A program made the position numbers and the translations under genes. Source: Streptomyces viridochromogenes (lineage in GTDB: Bacteria; Actinomycetota; Actinomycetes; Streptomycetales; Streptomycetaceae). From it: 64,000 nucleotides of DNA. Of this stretch, positions 61,899-64,000 are shown in pieces (position 1 is the first letter of the stretch; every line of letters begins with the position of its first letter). A model generated the notes under the pieces. That model ran no database searches, was not told the DNA's origin, and was given only the letters and a program-made list of their open reading frames with translations. The stretch covers positions 19,727-83,726 of the forward strand of contig NZ_LGUR01000206.1 of assembly GCF_001270495.1 (NCBI RefSeq), read 5' to 3'.

Positions 61899-63524
61899 AT
61901 GAAGCCGAACGCCGCCTCTGCCTCCGCCTCCTCAGGACCGAGCCGGAGAAGCTTCCTCGCCTCCACGGCGGTCGCCACCGCAGCGGTGGCCGGCGGGATG
62001 CCGCTGCTCACCGCCTGCAGCGGTTCGGACAGTGGCTCGCGAGAGGGTGCCACGTCGGGCAAGGCCGCAGACAAGCTGCTCCCGGCCTACGTCGCCAGCA
62101 CGTTCGCCAAGCCGGACATTCCGGCGAAGAACGGCTCGGCGACCGGCTACACCGGCAAAGTCGATCTCGCGGCCCTTGCCGCTTCGGTCCCGGACAAGCT
62201 CGGCACCGGCGCTCCCCTCAAGATCATGGCCCCGCTCTGGGGCGCCCCGCCGAAAACCGGAAACCCCTACTACAAGACCCTCGACGAGGTCGCCGGCACC
62301 AAGATCACCTGGCAGAACCAGGACGGCAACACCTACGGTGAGAAGCTCGGCGCCGTCCTCGCCTCCAGCTCCATACCCGACGTGGTGGTCGTGCCCGACT
62401 GGGAACTGGTCGGCAAGATCTCGAGCGCGGTGACCGCGAAGTTCATGGACCTCGGCCCCTACCTGGCGGGCGACAAGGTCAAGAAGTACCCGAACCTGGC
62501 CGCGATCCCGTCCGACGCCTGGCGCGTGAGCATCTTCGGCGGCGCGCTGCGCGGCATCCCGATGCCCGCCGCCTCCGTGCCCAACATCGTGCCCTACTAC
62601 CGCAAGGACATCTTCGACAAGAAGGGCTGGTCGGCCCCCAAGTCGCCGGACGAGTTCCTCAGCTGGGCCAAGGAGGCCACCAGTGTCCTCCCCGCCGGGC
62701 CGCTCGGCTGGAACATCGGGGACGACGGCAAGCTGACGTACCGCATCGAGCATCCTGAGTACCTCGAACATCTGGAGTGGGTCCGCAAGCTGTTCGCCGC
62801 CGGTGTGGTACATCCCGACGACAAGGCAAACACGGGCGTCCCCGGGCAGCGGTTCACCGCCGGGCAGGTCCTGGTCTACGACCAGAACATGTCCGACTGG
62901 TACGGCAAGACCACCGAACAGGCCCACTCCAACCCGGACTTCGTGATCGAGGGCATGGACTACTTCGGCGCCGACGGCGGCAACCCGACGCTGTACGCCG
63001 GCCAGCCCGCCACCATCTGGTCGATGATCCGCAAGGGCGCCTCCAAGGAGACGATCGAGAACGCGCTGGCCGCCGCCAACTTCGCGGCAGCGCCCTACGG
63101 CACCAAGGAGCGGATGTACGTCGACTACGGCGTCGAGGGCACCCACTACACGGTCGAGAACGGCGTCCCGGTCAAGAACGATCGGGGTATCCAGGAGGTG
63201 AACAACGCCTGGGTGCTGCTGGCGGCCCCGGCTCCCTACCTGGCCCACCCCGACCTCCCCGAGATCACCCGCAAGCAGGTCGAGTGGCAGCAGCGGCAGG
63301 GTGCCTTCGTGAAGAAGACGTCCACGTACGGCATGAACATCGTCGAGCCGAGCCGCTACGCCACTCTCCGGAGCCAGTTCGAGCAGCTGGAGATCGACTT
63401 CGTACGCGGCAACAAGAAGCTGTCCGACATTCAGCAGGCCATCTCCACCTGGAAGTCCTCCGGCGGCGACAAGCTGCGCGACTGGTACAAGCAGCTCATC
63501 GACAAGAACGGCAGTGGCAACTGA
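61899..63524 (+). CDS. Sugar ABC transporter substrate-binding lipoprotein (LplA type)
   Basis: 541 residues; AAGGG lies eight bases before the ATG. The N-terminus carries SRRSFLAST (twin-arginine-like) and a lipobox LTAC with Cys near residue 40, so it is an exported lipoprotein. The mature part has an extracellular solute-binding family 1 fold, of the large LplA-type used with complex oligosaccharides. The stop overlaps the permease start. The nearby GH3 remnant suggests a beta-linked plant oligosaccharide as ligand. Confidence 0.9.
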   Translation: MKPNAASASASSGPSRRSFLASTAVATAAVAGGMPLLTACSGSDSGSREGATSGKAADKLLPAYVASTFAKPDIPAKNGSATGYTGKVDLAALAASVPDKLGTGAPLKIMAPLWGAPPKTGNPYYKTLDEVAGTKITWQNQDGNTYGEKLGAVLASSSIPDVVVVPDWELVGKISSAVTAKFMDLGPYLAGDKVKKYPNLAAIPSDAWRVSIFGGALRGIPMPAASVPNIVPYYRKDIFDKKGWSAPKSPDEFLSWAKEATSVLPAGPLGWNIGDDGKLTYRIEHPEYLEHLEWVRKLFAAGVVHPDDKANTGVPGQRFTAGQVLVYDQNMSDWYGKTTEQAHSNPDFVIEGMDYFGADGGNPTLYAGQPATIWSMIRKGASKETIENALAAANFAAAPYGTKERMYVDYGVEGTHYTVENGVPVKNDRGIQEVNNAWVLLAAPAPYLAHPDLPEITRKQVEWQQRQGAFVKKTSTYGMNIVEPSRYATLRSQFEQLEIDFVRGNKKLSDIQQAISTWKSSGGDKLRDWYKQLIDKNGSGN

Positions 63525-64000
63525 TGTCTCTCACGGCCGGGAGCAGGCCCGACGGGACTCGTCCTCCCGCGGCCGTCGCGGAACCGACGGCCGCGGTCGC
63601 CGCAGCCACCGCGAAGGAGAGCGTGCCGCGCAGGGCGGGCAAGGCGGGCAAGGTTCCCTTCCGGGTCCGGTGGCGCCGCGACCGCGCGCTGATCCTGATG
63701 ACCCTGCCCGTCATCCTCCTGCTCCTGATCTTCAACTACGTCCCGCTGCTCGGTAACGTCGTCGCCTTCCAGGACTACGACCCGTACGTCGCCGGCAACG
63801 GCATCACGGCGATCTTCCACAGCCCATGGGTGGGCGTGGAGCAGTTCTCGCGGATGCTCGACGACCCGCTGTTCTGGAGTGCCGCGGAGAACACCATCGT
63901 GCTGTTCGTGCTCCAACTGGTGCTGTTCTTCCCGATCCCCGTCGCCCTCGCGCTGCTCATCAACAGCGTGGTCCGGCCCCGGGTGCGGGCCGTGGCGCAG
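63524..64000 (+). CDS. Sugar ABC transporter permease (LplB type; 3' partial)
   Basis: The ATG shares its A with the preceding TGA (TGATG), so it is coupled. The visible 159 codons have a long Ala/Arg-rich cytoplasmic N-terminus (about 55 residues), the first membrane helix (ILMTLPVILLLLIFNYVPLL), a conserved extracytoplasmic piece with WVGVEQFSRMLDD, and a second helix. This is the LplB/UgpA-type binding-protein-dependent permease. It runs off the window end. Confidence 0.9.
   Translation, partial: MSLTAGSRPDGTRPPAAVAEPTAAVAAATAKESVPRRAGKAGKVPFRVRWRRDRALILMTLPVILLLLIFNYVPLLGNVVAFQDYDPYVAGNGITAIFHSPWVGVEQFSRMLDDPLFWSAAENTIVLFVLQLVLFFPIPVALALLINSVVRPRVRAVAQ

Overview
The window is high-GC chromosomal DNA with strong third-position GC bias, GTG starts, overlapping operons and typical actinobacterial families (IdeR/DmdR-type iron boxes, TerD, Rv1733c-like, TioE-type MerR, DUF1272, Cds1-type desulfhydrase). 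Everything points to a Streptomyces species. No rRNA, tRNA or CRISPR array was seen.

1-20,000: the right part of an iron-regulated NRPS siderophore cluster. Three co-directional NRPS genes (C-A-T-E, cut by the window start; C-A-T-C-A-T-E; carrier-Cy-A-T) are followed by a convergent ferric-siderophore-binding lipoprotein, a hydroxyornithine formyltransferase, a divergent ornithine N5-monooxygenase and an isochorismatase-like protein. Specificity residues read by eye give serine and (formyl)hydroxyornithine for the two modules of the second NRPS. Three iron boxes sit before the accessory genes. Three oddities stand out. A Streptomyces-type interspersed repeat lies in frame inside an adenylation domain. 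The Cy domain lacks its first core motif. The isochorismatase-like protein has lost every catalytic residue I can align. Together they suggest that an aryl-cap (salicyl/DHB-azoline) branch has decayed or been repurposed while the hydroxamate branch looks intact.

20,000-34,100: a GH15 glucoamylase/trehalase-type enzyme; an amino-sugar-like set (DeoR regulator, SIS isomerase, class II aldolase); RlmG-like methyltransferase; AlkB-like oxygenase; ROK regulator; RpiB-like isomerase; a four-gene TetR-DUF4865-DUF1272-tautomerase operon with a palindromic operator; and a SHOCT-ATPase-FtsX ABC operon.

34,100-59,700: mostly chromosomal household and regulatory genes. These are an anti-sigma-like ATPase, Cds1-type cysteine desulfhydrase, a tandem-HTH MerR regulator divergent from an erythromycin-esterase-like gene, SRPBCC protein, DeoR regulator, a large membrane alpha/beta-hydrolase, a beta-helix/AAA fusion, Rv1733c-like protein, MOSC protein, TerD-like protein, HpnB-type glycosyltransferase, Glu/Asp racemase-like protein, O-antigen-ligase-like protein, Lnt, Nudix, and a hydroxybutyrate-type SDR with a GAF/PucR regulator and MHS transporter.

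59,700-64,000: a short repeat-bearing spacer, a decayed IS3-family element that has truncated a GH3 glycosidase gene, a regulatory region with two copies of the palindrome TCGAAGCGCTTCGA, and the start of an LplAB-type sugar ABC operon running off the window.
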